DNA of 64,000 bases from Anaerolineae bacterium (lineage in GTDB: Bacteria; Chloroflexota; Anaerolineae; Caldilineales; Caldilineaceae). The notes under the pieces were generated by a model. The model did no database searches, was not told where the DNA came from, and saw only the letters and a program-made list of their open reading frames with translations. Below, piece by piece: positions 1 through 8,000 of this stretch (the stretch's first letter is position 1; each line of letters starts with the position of its first letter). The position numbers and the translations under genes are program-made. Location of the stretch: the NCBI GenBank assembly GCA_030432295.1, contig JAUIHI010000018.1:61793-125792 (forward strand), given 5' to 3'.

Positions 1-615
1 GTGCGGCTGGAATCCCAGACAATGGGTGTCCTGCCCGCCTTCCGAGGACGTCACATCGCCTTTCTGCTCAAGAAAATTCAGGCAGAAGAGGCGGGGGAAA
101 AGGGCATCGACATCATCAATTGGACCGCCGACCCCCTCCAATTCCCCAACGCCGCGCTCAACTATACCCGGCTGGGCGCATTTGTCTATCAATTTCACCC
201 GGCACTCTACGCCTTTCACAACGAACTCAATCAGGTGGCGGCCTCCCGTTTCAGCCTGACCTGGCTGCCGGGAAGCAGTCGGGTGCAGGAACGACTGTCG
301 GGTCGATATACCGCGGCCCGGCTCGATCTGGCAGAACAGCCGGGGATTGTGCGGGTAAACTCCGGGCCAACAGCCACCAATTTCAATGTCCAGTCAGCAA
401 CGATTGCTTTTGAAATCCCCCCAGACTGGACGGCATTGCAACAGCAGGACATCTGCCTGGCCCGGCGTTGGCGAGAGACGACAGACCGGCTCTTTGCAAG
501 CTATTTGGGTATTGGGCATGGCCAGTATATCATCACCGACGCGGCCACAGAAGGGCCACGGCGCTTTCTCGTCGGCCAGCGCGTGACAGAAAATCTGCTG
601 GAATCACTCCTCTGA
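1..615 (+). CDS. GNAT-type acetyltransferase, C-terminal part (5' end outside window)
   Basis: The reading frame is open from the first base and ends at a TGA, so this is the C-terminal part of a longer protein; the GTG at position 1 is not a reliable start. The first residues, MGVLPAFRGRHIAFLLK, look like GNAT motif A (hydrophobic, then R-G-x-x-I-A), which binds acetyl-CoA. A segment with INWTADPLQFPNAALNYTRLG follows, as in the large uncharacterised COG3375-type predicted acetyltransferases. The substrate cannot be inferred. The next gene starts 12 bases downstream, so co-transcription with the arginase-family gene is likely. Confidence 0.65.
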   Translation: MRLESQTMGVLPAFRGRHIAFLLKKIQAEEAGEKGIDIINWTADPLQFPNAALNYTRLGAFVYQFHPALYAFHNELNQVAASRFSLTWLPGSSRVQERLSGRYTAARLDLAEQPGIVRVNSGPTATNFNVQSATIAFEIPPDWTALQQQDICLARRWRETTDRLFASYLGIGHGQYIITDAATEGPRRFLVGQRVTENLLESLL

Positions 616-627
616 AAGGCACTTTTT

Positions 628-1536
628 ATGAATATCCCTCTCGCCTCTCTGCAAGTCATCGGTGTGCGCTATGTGGGCGACCGGCCCGCGGCTGGCGACG
701 AACGGGCGCTGGACGCTTATGTCGCCGCCGGTGTCTACGACGCAGCCGGTGCATCCCTAACCGTCGCCGAACCCCGCTTCCCCGAAGCAGAGCGCACGGA
801 CGACAAAGAAATGAATCTGGGCCTGATCAACGGGCAGATCGCCGACGCAGTGGCCGCGGCCCGGTGGGAGGATCGGGCGTTGCTGATGACCGGCGGCAAC
901 TGCACCCACATCACCGGCATTCTCGGCGGATTGCAGGATGCCCACGGCCCTGACCTGCGGGTCGGGCTGGTCTGGTTCGACGCCCACGGGGATTTCAATA
1001 CGCCCAATACGACCATCACCGGCAGCCTGGGCGGGATGCCCGTGGCTGTCTGCGCGGGGCTGGCCTTTCCCCGCTGGCGAGAAGGTTCCCATATCGTCGC
1101 GCCCCTGCCCACAGACCGGATTGTGATGGTAGATGTGCGCAATCTGGACCCGGCTGAGGAGCAACTGGTGCGGGCCGTGGGCATACCGGTCACCTCTCCC
1201 GCGGACGGCTTTCCCGGCGATCCCTTGGGACTGGCCATCAACGCCCTGGCCGAGCGCTGTGACGCCCTCTACCTGCACATCGACGCCGACATTCTGGACG
1301 AGCGCTACACGCCGGATCACTCGACGAAAGAACCCAACGGCCCGGATATGGCGCAGGTGCTGGCTGCGGTGGAGCAGGTGATGGCGACGGGCAAAGTCAT
1401 CGCCTTTGCGGTCGTCTCCGTCTACGCGGGCGGGCCGCACCGGGAGATCGACGTAGCCAGCGGGTTGGAATTGATCCGGGGCGGGCTGGCAAGCTGGCGA
1501 CGCCACGGCGTGCCTGAACTATTGCGAAAAAACTGA
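628..1536 (+). CDS. Arginase/agmatinase/formiminoglutamase-family protein
   Basis: 302 residues, the usual length of ureohydrolases. The family landmarks are visible: DAHGDFN at about 118-124 and HIDADILD at about 217-224 supply the Asp/His ligands of a binuclear Mn site. The first ligand motif, normally GGDHS, reads GGNCTH (89-94), so the usual His is replaced by Cys and a His lies two residues on. This marks a divergent subfamily, and the substrate (arginine, agmatine, guanidino acid or formiminoglutamate) should not be assumed. Start chosen at ATG 628, preceded by an AAAGG ribosome site. Confidence 0.8.
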   Translation: MNIPLASLQVIGVRYVGDRPAAGDERALDAYVAAGVYDAAGASLTVAEPRFPEAERTDDKEMNLGLINGQIADAVAAARWEDRALLMTGGNCTHITGILGGLQDAHGPDLRVGLVWFDAHGDFNTPNTTITGSLGGMPVAVCAGLAFPRWREGSHIVAPLPTDRIVMVDVRNLDPAEEQLVRAVGIPVTSPADGFPGDPLGLAINALAERCDALYLHIDADILDERYTPDHSTKEPNGPDMAQVLAAVEQVMATGKVIAFAVVSVYAGGPHREIDVASGLELIRGGLASWRRHGVPELLRKN

Positions 1537-1619
1537 ACCACGAAGACACAAAGACACGAAGAAAAGCAAAAACTTCCTTAACCCGCTGTTCTGGCGCAAA
1601 CAATAAAGGAGAAGAATCA

Positions 1620-2684
1620 ATGACTCAACCCTTCCACATCGGCGTTTCGTCCGATTTCCGCACAGACGTGCCCGGCGCGCTGGAGCCTGTGCTGGCCCGC
1701 ATCCTCGACCCCCTGCCCCACGTCACTTGGGCCTACTACGACTCGCCGTCGGATGGGGCGGTCTCCCCCGGGGCCATTGCCGACTGCGACGGGGTGATTG
1801 TGCTCTCTTCCACCTATCGCGCCGAATCCTTCACCGGCAGCGACAGGTTGGCAATCGTCGCCCGCTGGGGGGTGGGCTACGACCGCATCGACACCGCCGC
1901 GTGTACGGCCAACGACGTGCTGCTGGCGATTACTGTGGACGCGGTGCGCCGTCCGGTGGCCGAAGCGATTGTCACCCTTCTCCTGGCCCTGGCCAAGAAG
2001 CTGCCCGCCAAAGATCGCATTGTGCGCACAGGCCGCTGGGACTTGAGGGCGGAGACATTCGGCCTGGGGCTGACGGGCAAGACCCTCGGCTCAATCGGCG
2101 TGGGCAATATCGGCGGCGAGATGTTCCGCCTCTTTGCCCCCTTCGACTTCGGGCGGCGCATCGCCTACGACCCCTACACCACTCCCGAACGGGCGGCATC
2201 TCTGAATGTGGAACTGGTGGATTTGGAGACGGTCTTTCGGGAATCGGATTTTGTGACGGTCAACTGTCCGCTGACACCGGAAACCCAGGGCATTGTCAAC
2301 GCGGCGCGGCTGGCCCTGATGAAGCCCACAGCCTATCTGATCAACACAGCCCGTGGCCCGATTGTCAATCAGGCCGATCTGACTGCGGCGTTGCAGGCCG
2401 GGCAGATCGCGGGCGCGGGGTTGGATGTCTTTGAAGAGGAGCCGCTGGACATCAACCACCCGCTGGTCCAAATGGAGAATGTGATTCTCTCCCCCCATGC
2501 CCTGGCCTGGACCGACGAACTCTACGAACTTAACGGCGAACTGGCCTGCGAAAATGTGCTGGCCGTGCTGCAGGGCAACACACCCCGCTGGCCGGTCAAC
2601 CGGGACGTGCTGGCGCGGCCCGGTTTCCAGGCGAAGCTGGCGGGGTTGAAAGAGCGCTGGAATGCGTTGACCGGTATTTCATAA
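1620..2684 (+). CDS. D-isomer-specific 2-hydroxyacid dehydrogenase
   Basis: 354 residues with the two-domain layout of the family: an N-terminal catalytic half, then an NAD-binding Rossmann segment with GVGNIGGEMF (GxGxxG) near residue 160. INTARGPIVNQ carries the conserved Arg, FEEEP the Glu and LSPHALAW the catalytic His. It should reduce a 2-keto acid or oxidise a D-2-hydroxy acid with NAD(H); phosphoglycerate, glyoxylate and hydroxypyruvate are all possible substrates. A strong AAAGGAG site lies before ATG 1620. No ACT domain is present, which argues against a regulated SerA. Confidence 0.85.
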   Translation: MTQPFHIGVSSDFRTDVPGALEPVLARILDPLPHVTWAYYDSPSDGAVSPGAIADCDGVIVLSSTYRAESFTGSDRLAIVARWGVGYDRIDTAACTANDVLLAITVDAVRRPVAEAIVTLLLALAKKLPAKDRIVRTGRWDLRAETFGLGLTGKTLGSIGVGNIGGEMFRLFAPFDFGRRIAYDPYTTPERAASLNVELVDLETVFRESDFVTVNCPLTPETQGIVNAARLALMKPTAYLINTARGPIVNQADLTAALQAGQIAGAGLDVFEEEPLDINHPLVQMENVILSPHALAWTDELYELNGELACENVLAVLQGNTPRWPVNRDVLARPGFQAKLAGLKERWNALTGIS

Positions 2685-2765
2685 CGATACGCCTGTGGCA
2701 TCCGACTCTTCTCACTGTTCCAATTTCATTTCTCAGGCCATCATAACCAGCGCAGACACCCGCTT

Positions 2766-3854
2766 ATGACCATCCACATCGACGGCTCTCTGGGCGAAGG
2801 CGGCGGGCAGGTGCTACGCACTTCGCTTGCTCTCTCCGCCCTGACCGGCCAGCCCGTACAGATCAGCAATATCCGCGCCCGGCGGCGCAATCCGGGGCTG
2901 GCCCCCCAGCATCTGGCCGGGGTTAAGGCCCTGGCAAGGGTCTGCGCGGCAGAAGTAAAGGGTGCGTCGATCAATTCCAGCCGGGTGGACTTTACGCCGG
3001 GCGTGCCTGCCCAGGCCGGCACCTATTTCTTCGACATTTCCACACTGGCAGGCCAGGGCAGCGCGGGCGCGGTGACGCTGCTCCTGCAAACGCTCCTCTG
3101 GCCCCTTCTCTACGCCGAAGGGGAAAGTCGCCTGACTTTGCGCGGGGGAACCCATGTGGCCTGGAGTCCGCCCGTGGATTATGTGCGGGATGTGCTGCTG
3201 CCCACCCTAGCGCCGATGGGCGTGGATGTGACCTGCGAGTTGACGGCCTGGGGTTTCTATCCGGTGGGCGGGGGCGAGTTGCAGGTAACGATTCGGCCTG
3301 TGACCGAACCGTTGCGTCCGCTGGAATTGACAGAACGGGGCGAGTTGGTGAAAGTGACTGGCGTAGGCGTGGCCGCAGAGTTGCCCGCCCACATCGCCCA
3401 GCGCATCAGCAACCGGGCGACAAATGTGCTGCGTCAGGCTCGTTTGTCGGCGACGATTACGCCGGAACGGGTGCGCAGCAGCGGGCCGGGCGCGGGGATT
3501 TTCCTCACGGCTGAGTACGCGCAGAGCCGGGCCGGGTTTTCCGCGTTGGGCAAGCAGGGCAAGCCCTCCGATGCGGTGGCGGACGAAGCCTGCGAGGCAC
3601 TACTCACCCACCACATCGACGGCGCACCGGTCGATACCCATCTGGCCGATCAGTTGCTTGTGCCTCTGGCCCTGGCCGCTGGGAAGTCTGTCTTTCGCAC
3701 ATCGCAGATCACCCAGCATCTGCTCACAAACGCCGATGTAATCCGGGCCTTTATCGACGCGGAAATCGTCATCGACGGCGCAGAGGGCGAGCCGGGAACG
3801 GTGACGGTTGTGGGGATCGGGAAAGTTGGTGCAAGTCCAGCGCCGGTTGAGTAG
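2766..3854 (+). CDS. rtcA: RNA 3'-terminal phosphate cyclase
   Basis: 362 residues, normal for RtcA. IDGSLGEGGGQVLRTSLALS at the N-terminus is the family signature, and DTHLADQLLVPLAL near the C-terminus contains the His that is adenylylated in known RtcA enzymes. The enzyme uses ATP to convert RNA 3'-phosphates to 2',3'-cyclic phosphates. There is no rtcB ligase or rtcR regulator next to it, so the gene stands outside the classical RNA-repair operon. The ribosome site before ATG 2766 is weak. Downstream, 3855-4149 holds only palindromic repeats. Confidence 0.93.
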   Translation: MTIHIDGSLGEGGGQVLRTSLALSALTGQPVQISNIRARRRNPGLAPQHLAGVKALARVCAAEVKGASINSSRVDFTPGVPAQAGTYFFDISTLAGQGSAGAVTLLLQTLLWPLLYAEGESRLTLRGGTHVAWSPPVDYVRDVLLPTLAPMGVDVTCELTAWGFYPVGGGELQVTIRPVTEPLRPLELTERGELVKVTGVGVAAELPAHIAQRISNRATNVLRQARLSATITPERVRSSGPGAGIFLTAEYAQSRAGFSALGKQGKPSDAVADEACEALLTHHIDGAPVDTHLADQLLVPLALAAGKSVFRTSQITQHLLTNADVIRAFIDAEIVIDGAEGEPGTVTVVGIGKVGASPAPVE

Positions 3855-3870
3855 GCGAGGGCTGTTTCTC

Positions 3871-3941
3871 GCCGTATCGAAACCCAAGCGGGTAGACTCG
3901 CTTAGACCCTTCACCCGTTCGCTTGATTTCGATACGCCTCG
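3871..3941. repeat. Degenerate palindrome downstream of rtcA
   Basis: The stretch around CGTATCGAAACCCAAGCGGGT is mirrored about 35 bases later by CACCCGTTCGCTTGATTTCGATACG. The inverted repeat is imperfect. It lies directly after the rtcA stop and could act as a transcription stop, but it has no T-tract of its own. Confidence 0.45.
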
Positions 3942-3982
3942 AAGACGCAGAATCCGATTGGACATTAAAAAATTGATCGGGT

Positions 3983-4074
3983 AATGACGTAGGGGCGCTG
4001 CTTGCTGTGCCCGACACCTGCGGGCGCAGCAAGCAGCGCCCCTACAGTTGCCCGGTTATTTTCTTAATTCACAA
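3983..4074. repeat. 92-bp palindromic element, copy 1
   Basis: A 23-bp stem (3990-4012 with 4022-4044, one G-T pair) encloses a 9-base loop, GACACCTGC. Conserved flanks AATGACG (left) and about 30 bases ending TTAATTCACAA (right) complete a 92-bp unit. A second copy at 35851-35942 is also exactly 92 bp and differs at only two positions. Such near-identity over 32 kb points to recent mobilisation or copying of a small non-autonomous element. Confidence 0.85.
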
Positions 4075-4149
4075 AAGGATTCTGACGGCTACTCAATCAG
4101 CGCTCACTGATCTCCTCTTGCACCGATTCAAATCGATACTACCTATCGT

Positions 4150-6093
4150 CTACCACACATCCAACCTGGCGACGGCGTAGGGCAGCAGCACAAACTCCGA
4201 GACGCCGCCTGTGCAGGGAATACGCCGCCCCCGGTGCTTGCGGAAGAGTTCCGGCTGCTCTATTGCGGCCAGTGCGTTTGTCTCGTCCAACATACGCAGC
4301 CAGCCGCTCGCCCCGCCGTGGCGCAGAGTCACCCGCTGTTCCTCATTTGTCAGATTTGCCAGCAGAATGCGCTGTGCTCCCTCCCGCTCCAGTGCCAATC
4401 CATCCACAGTCAACCGATCAGTCGTAGCCACAGGCAGCAGAGCCGCGTCAGCCCATTCGCCCACATCCGCCAGCAGATGATAGACGGGGAAGACCCCACC
4501 GGGCAGAGACGGGAATGGGACGTTGGCGGGTGAACCCTCTGCGCTCTCGACGACACCCCGCCAGCCCACAGTTTCAAAATAGGTGGCGCTGGCAACGCCG
4601 CTCTCGGCCAGATATTTCAGACTGCCCAGTGTCCAGGCCGCGGCGAAGAGGGACATCTGGCGGGGGTCTACGGAGGGCGGAAGTGTGCCGGGCGCGGAGT
4701 TGGCTTCCGGGCCGGTGGCGTTGGGATTGAAGCGGGCGCGCAGGGTAATCGGCGTGACCGCGATGGGCAGTGCGCCCACAAAGCCCCGGGCGCTGTGAAC
4801 CGTCGCTGCCTGGGTTTCCAGTGTCTCCATCAGCGAGAGATTGTCGAAGGCGTGGACTTGCGGGTTGACGGAATAGCAGACCAGATTGAGGCCGTCGGTG
4901 GACGGGCGGTTGCGGTTGAGTTCGGTGAAATAGGCGTTCGTGCCGCCGCCGAAGGGGGCAGTCGGCGCGAGATCGGAAAGATGCGTGCGGGCCAGTGCTG
5001 CCCAATCTGCCCGCGTGCTGGCTTCGCCCTGGCGGAAGATGAGCCAGCGGGCGACGATAGGACGCCTTTTTTCTAGCAGACCGCGCAGGACAGCCAACTC
5101 TCCCGCCGGGTCTTCTCCCAAATGGATCGCCATCTCCAGCCCCACGCCCAGCAGTTCGGCTTCGGCCTGCGCCCGTTCCAACTGTGCGGCGTAGTCGGGA
5201 TCGTCCAAACGCAGATCGGCGCGCAGATGGGCCAGATGCAAGTTTTGCAGACGGCCAATCTGACCCTCCGGGATTGGCCCGACACTGGAGACCCCCAAAC
5301 CAATCGCCGGTAGCCGTCCCCCGTCACTTCCCCCCACCTCCACCCGAACCCCTCCGCTCTCCTCCGCGCCTTCTGCGTCTCCGCTGTGAATGCCGTCAAG
5401 CGAAATTGTCACCACCTGGCGGATGCGCTCCCCCGCCTTCACTTCCACCGGGAATGGGATAGCCAGGGGCGTAGAGTAGGTTTTGTAGGAGTCGTCGGTC
5501 CAGTTGCGCTGGTCCTCCATCTCGAAGGTGTCGCCCTCCATGCGGACAGTGGCAGAGACGCCGGGAGCGACTTCGTGGCTGATAGCGCGCATATCGAAGA
5601 AGGGCTGGTGGGGCACAATGGCCTCGGGGAAAGTGCCTGGGGTCAGCGTGCCGTCGGTCTGCTCGACGGTGCAGGCCAGCCCCGCCAGCGCGGCGGGATG
5701 CAGGACACAGAAGCCAATGCGGTTGCGCCGGAAATTGGAAAGGACTTCCCCGTCCAACTCGAAGCGCAGAGTGCCGTCGGTATCACCGCTGATGCTGCCG
5801 TCCCAGGCGAAGTCGATGTTTCCCCTTTTGTGCCGGGCACGGAAGCTGATGCGGAAGCTGTCGCCCCGGTCGTCGATGACGAGTTCGGTCAATTCAGCCG
5901 GAATTGTGTCCCAGTTGTGGTCGCGCACGGCCACGTAGAGCCGGTGCAGAATCGGTCCATCGCCGGCGCGAATGTAGCGAAGATCGCCGCCGGTGTAGAT
6001 CAGCGAGAGCGGCCCGGCGTGCAGGGGAATCTGTTCCGGCAGATCGTCCTCGCTGCCGTAGCGGAGGAGGTTGGGGGAGAGTGAAGGGTTCAT
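4150..6093 (-). CDS. Probable D-apionate lactonase-like protein
   Basis: 647 residues with no signal peptide. The N-terminal beta-rich part contains RRLYVAVRDHNW-like sequence (HRLYVAVRDHNWDTIP, about 50-65), RNRIGFCVLHP (about 125-135) and EDQRNWTDDSYKTYSTPL (about 195-212), followed by a TIM-barrel-like middle and a small C-terminal domain. I recall this architecture and these motifs from D-apionate lactonases (ApnL), which hydrolyse D-apionolactone to D-apionate during apiose breakdown; the match is from memory and not computed. It is the second gene of a minus-strand pair behind a GH140-like glycosidase, which fits apiose use. Start ATG 6093. Confidence 0.62.
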   Translation of the reverse strand: MNPSLSPNLLRYGSEDDLPEQIPLHAGPLSLIYTGGDLRYIRAGDGPILHRLYVAVRDHNWDTIPAELTELVIDDRGDSFRISFRARHKRGNIDFAWDGSISGDTDGTLRFELDGEVLSNFRRNRIGFCVLHPAALAGLACTVEQTDGTLTPGTFPEAIVPHQPFFDMRAISHEVAPGVSATVRMEGDTFEMEDQRNWTDDSYKTYSTPLAIPFPVEVKAGERIRQVVTISLDGIHSGDAEGAEESGGVRVEVGGSDGGRLPAIGLGVSSVGPIPEGQIGRLQNLHLAHLRADLRLDDPDYAAQLERAQAEAELLGVGLEMAIHLGEDPAGELAVLRGLLEKRRPIVARWLIFRQGEASTRADWAALARTHLSDLAPTAPFGGGTNAYFTELNRNRPSTDGLNLVCYSVNPQVHAFDNLSLMETLETQAATVHSARGFVGALPIAVTPITLRARFNPNATGPEANSAPGTLPPSVDPRQMSLFAAAWTLGSLKYLAESGVASATYFETVGWRGVVESAEGSPANVPFPSLPGGVFPVYHLLADVGEWADAALLPVATTDRLTVDGLALEREGAQRILLANLTNEEQRVTLRHGGASGWLRMLDETNALAAIEQPELFRKHRGRRIPCTGGVSEFVLLPYAVARLDVW

Positions 6094-6112
6094 TGGGCGG
6101 TGTCCCGGTTGA

Positions 6113-6227
6113 GATATTGGGTATTGGATATTTGTCAGTGTCGATTGAGGGACGTAAGTTTGATACGGGTGAGCAGAGATTGGGAAGCCGAAAATTCGTG
6201 ACTACGAAATATCCAATACCCAATATC
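6113..6227. repeat. Inverted-repeat element with GATATTGGGTATTGGATATT ends, copy A
   Basis: Perfect 21-bp inverted ends (6113-6133 and 6207-6227) enclose 73 bases. The element fills nearly the whole 136-bp gap between the glycosidase stop and the lactonase start. Copies with the same ends lie at 9347-9417 and 27315-27385. Confidence 0.85.
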
Positions 6228-6229
6228 TG

Positions 6230-7756
6230 CTACCCAACCAGCACCCAATCCTCACCATCTGTCGGTGCGAATTCAGCGCCGTTGCCTGCGTGACTCCACT
6301 CGCCCGTGCGGGGATTATACCAGCGGGCGTCGGCCAGGGGGCGGGTCAGGTGGATGGGGTCGCCGGGTGTGTAGACGACGACTGCGCCCTCTGCGCCCTG
6401 GGCCGCGGCGATGAAGCGGTTGGGATCGGCGTCGCCGGGCTGTGCGGCCAGCAGGTGTTGGGCCGGGCGCAGGGTCGTCCAGTCGATGCTGTCGAAAAAG
6501 CGTGCCAGATGGCGCACGCCGTCCGCGCCTTCGCTCTGCAAAGCCTCCCGCCAGGTGGGGGCTACGCCGCTGTTGGGGTGATCCGCAGGCACGCCCGCCT
6601 CTTCCATCCAGGGCCAGATGCCGTGATTGCCATAGGTGACGCCCGCGGTGGGGGAGACGAGCAGACTCCAATAGAGGGAGCGACGCACTTGAACGGCGCT
6701 GATCGGCTGGCGGGATTGGTAGGCCAGGTGGTGCTCGTAGTTGGGTTCCTGGTTGATGACCGGTTTGATCGGGTCGATATTCCAGTTGGCCGCGGGCGGG
6801 CCGGATTGGAGCCAGCGCAGAGTGTCGTCGCTGTCGCCGTGGCCGCTCTGGTAGCTGTGGAAGGTGAGCCACTTTTCGTCCCGCAGATCTTCGCCCGGCC
6901 AGCTCGTACCCCGGGGGTGCATCGTCACCGGCTCTGTGCCGCTGTCGCCAAAGACAGCCCGCCCCGTCTCTTTCCACTTTTCGGCGTGCTCGCCCCGGTA
7001 TTCGCCGTCGCCGCCCAGAATCCAGATAGGGCGATAGGCGGCGTAGCGGGCCACTTCGTAGGCGGCCAGGGCGGTGCAGTCGGCTGCGGGCAGATAGTAG
7101 CCGGGATCGTTCGGCGTGCAGGCCCAGACCAGCACCGGCGACGGGACCAGACCGGCCCGGGCGATGGCAGCCAGTTTGTCGTCGAAGCGGCGGTAGAAGG
7201 CCGGATTGATACGAATATTTTCCGTGCCGGTGAAGGCCATCTCCCCCGCTGCGTCTTGGGGGAAGGCCCGCCATTGGGTGATCACACACTGGATGGCGGT
7301 GAAGCCCTGCCGTCGCCGTTCGGCCAGATATTCGTCCCAGTCAGCGGGTTGGGCCTTGAGGACGCCGTTCCAGGCTGTGTCGGCCAGCCAGAAGAAGGGC
7401 GTGCCGTCGGCGTGGGTTAAGTGGGTTCCGTCTTCGGCGGCGCGGATGGGGCCGTGGGCCAAGAGGGGCAGGTCGCCGCTGTATACCGGTGCGCTGAAGC
7501 TGTCCGACTGTTCGTGTAGTCCGGCATCGGAAGTGTCGCTGGCACGGGTGACGTAGCGCCATTCGCCCGCAACCGGCGGCGAGAAGCGTACCCGCCAGGT
7601 GTCGCCCCCATCCCAGAAGGCGGGGATGGTCGCTTCTGCGCCGGTTGGGCCAGAGAAGTGGACGGTCAACTCCACATCCCGGATGGGGTCGGCATACGTT
7701 TTGCTGCTGGCAAAGGATGTTTCAAAGATGTGGAGAATCGGATCAAAAGTGGACAT
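6230..7756 (-). CDS. DUF5060/DUF4038 glycoside hydrolase, GH140 (apiosidase)-like
   Basis: The start is taken as ATG 7756 (MSTFDPILHIFE), 508 residues, with AGGA upstream. The open frame continues 75 codons further, but that part runs through a repeat element. An N-terminal beta-sandwich (DUF5060, with WDGGDTWRVRFSPP near 45-60) precedes a TIM barrel of DUF4038 type: TPFFWLADTAWNGVL near 115-130, TAIQCVITQW and RPIWILGGDGEYRG. GH140 enzymes of this architecture remove D-apiose-containing side chains from rhamnogalacturonan II. The downstream lactonase-like gene strengthens an apiose role. No export signal is visible, so it would act inside the cell on imported oligosaccharides. Confidence 0.75.
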   Translation of the reverse strand: MSTFDPILHIFETSFASSKTYADPIRDVELTVHFSGPTGAEATIPAFWDGGDTWRVRFSPPVAGEWRYVTRASDTSDAGLHEQSDSFSAPVYSGDLPLLAHGPIRAAEDGTHLTHADGTPFFWLADTAWNGVLKAQPADWDEYLAERRRQGFTAIQCVITQWRAFPQDAAGEMAFTGTENIRINPAFYRRFDDKLAAIARAGLVPSPVLVWACTPNDPGYYLPAADCTALAAYEVARYAAYRPIWILGGDGEYRGEHAEKWKETGRAVFGDSGTEPVTMHPRGTSWPGEDLRDEKWLTFHSYQSGHGDSDDTLRWLQSGPPAANWNIDPIKPVINQEPNYEHHLAYQSRQPISAVQVRRSLYWSLLVSPTAGVTYGNHGIWPWMEEAGVPADHPNSGVAPTWREALQSEGADGVRHLARFFDSIDWTTLRPAQHLLAAQPGDADPNRFIAAAQGAEGAVVVYTPGDPIHLTRPLADARWYNPRTGEWSHAGNGAEFAPTDGEDWVLVG

Positions 7757-7785
7757 TGGAAATCCTATCGAGGGTCTGAGGAATA

Positions 7786-7903
7786 CAGATGTGAATCCAG
7801 TGAAAAACCGAGTTTTTGGCGAAAGTGGCTTGGAATCCCAAGTGTGAGTCGGCCTTAAAAACTCGGTTTTTGAGCTTCGTGCACTGGACTCAGATGTGAA
7901 TCC
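7786..7903. repeat. Palindromic element with 13-bp flanking direct repeats
   Basis: Two copies of CAGATGTGAATCC (7786-7798, 7891-7903) bracket a 92-bp insert. The insert has 15-bp perfect inverted arms AAAAACCGAGTTTTT (7803-7817) and AAAAACTCGGTTTTT (7857-7871). Its 7844-7874 segment recurs in reverse orientation at 63841-63871, upstream of an IS630-type transposase start, with 30 of 31 bases matching. The layout looks like a small mobile insert with a target duplication. Confidence 0.65.
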
Positions 7904-7935
7904 GCTGGCTATTCTTCTATGCAACGCTCTTGGCA

Positions 7936-7959
7936 GTATACGCCGTATACGCAGTATAC
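7936..7959. promoter_or_regulatory. Three GTATAC repeats at 9-bp spacing
   Basis: GTATAC occurs at 7936, 7945 and 7954, each followed by GC in the first two units, about 40 bases before the SDR start. The regular spacing looks like short iterons. They could be an operator or another dispersed repeat; nothing in the window decides. Confidence 0.35.
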
Positions 7960-8000
7960 TTGGGATGAAAACTTCGCACAAGTGACAAAAGGAGAACCCT

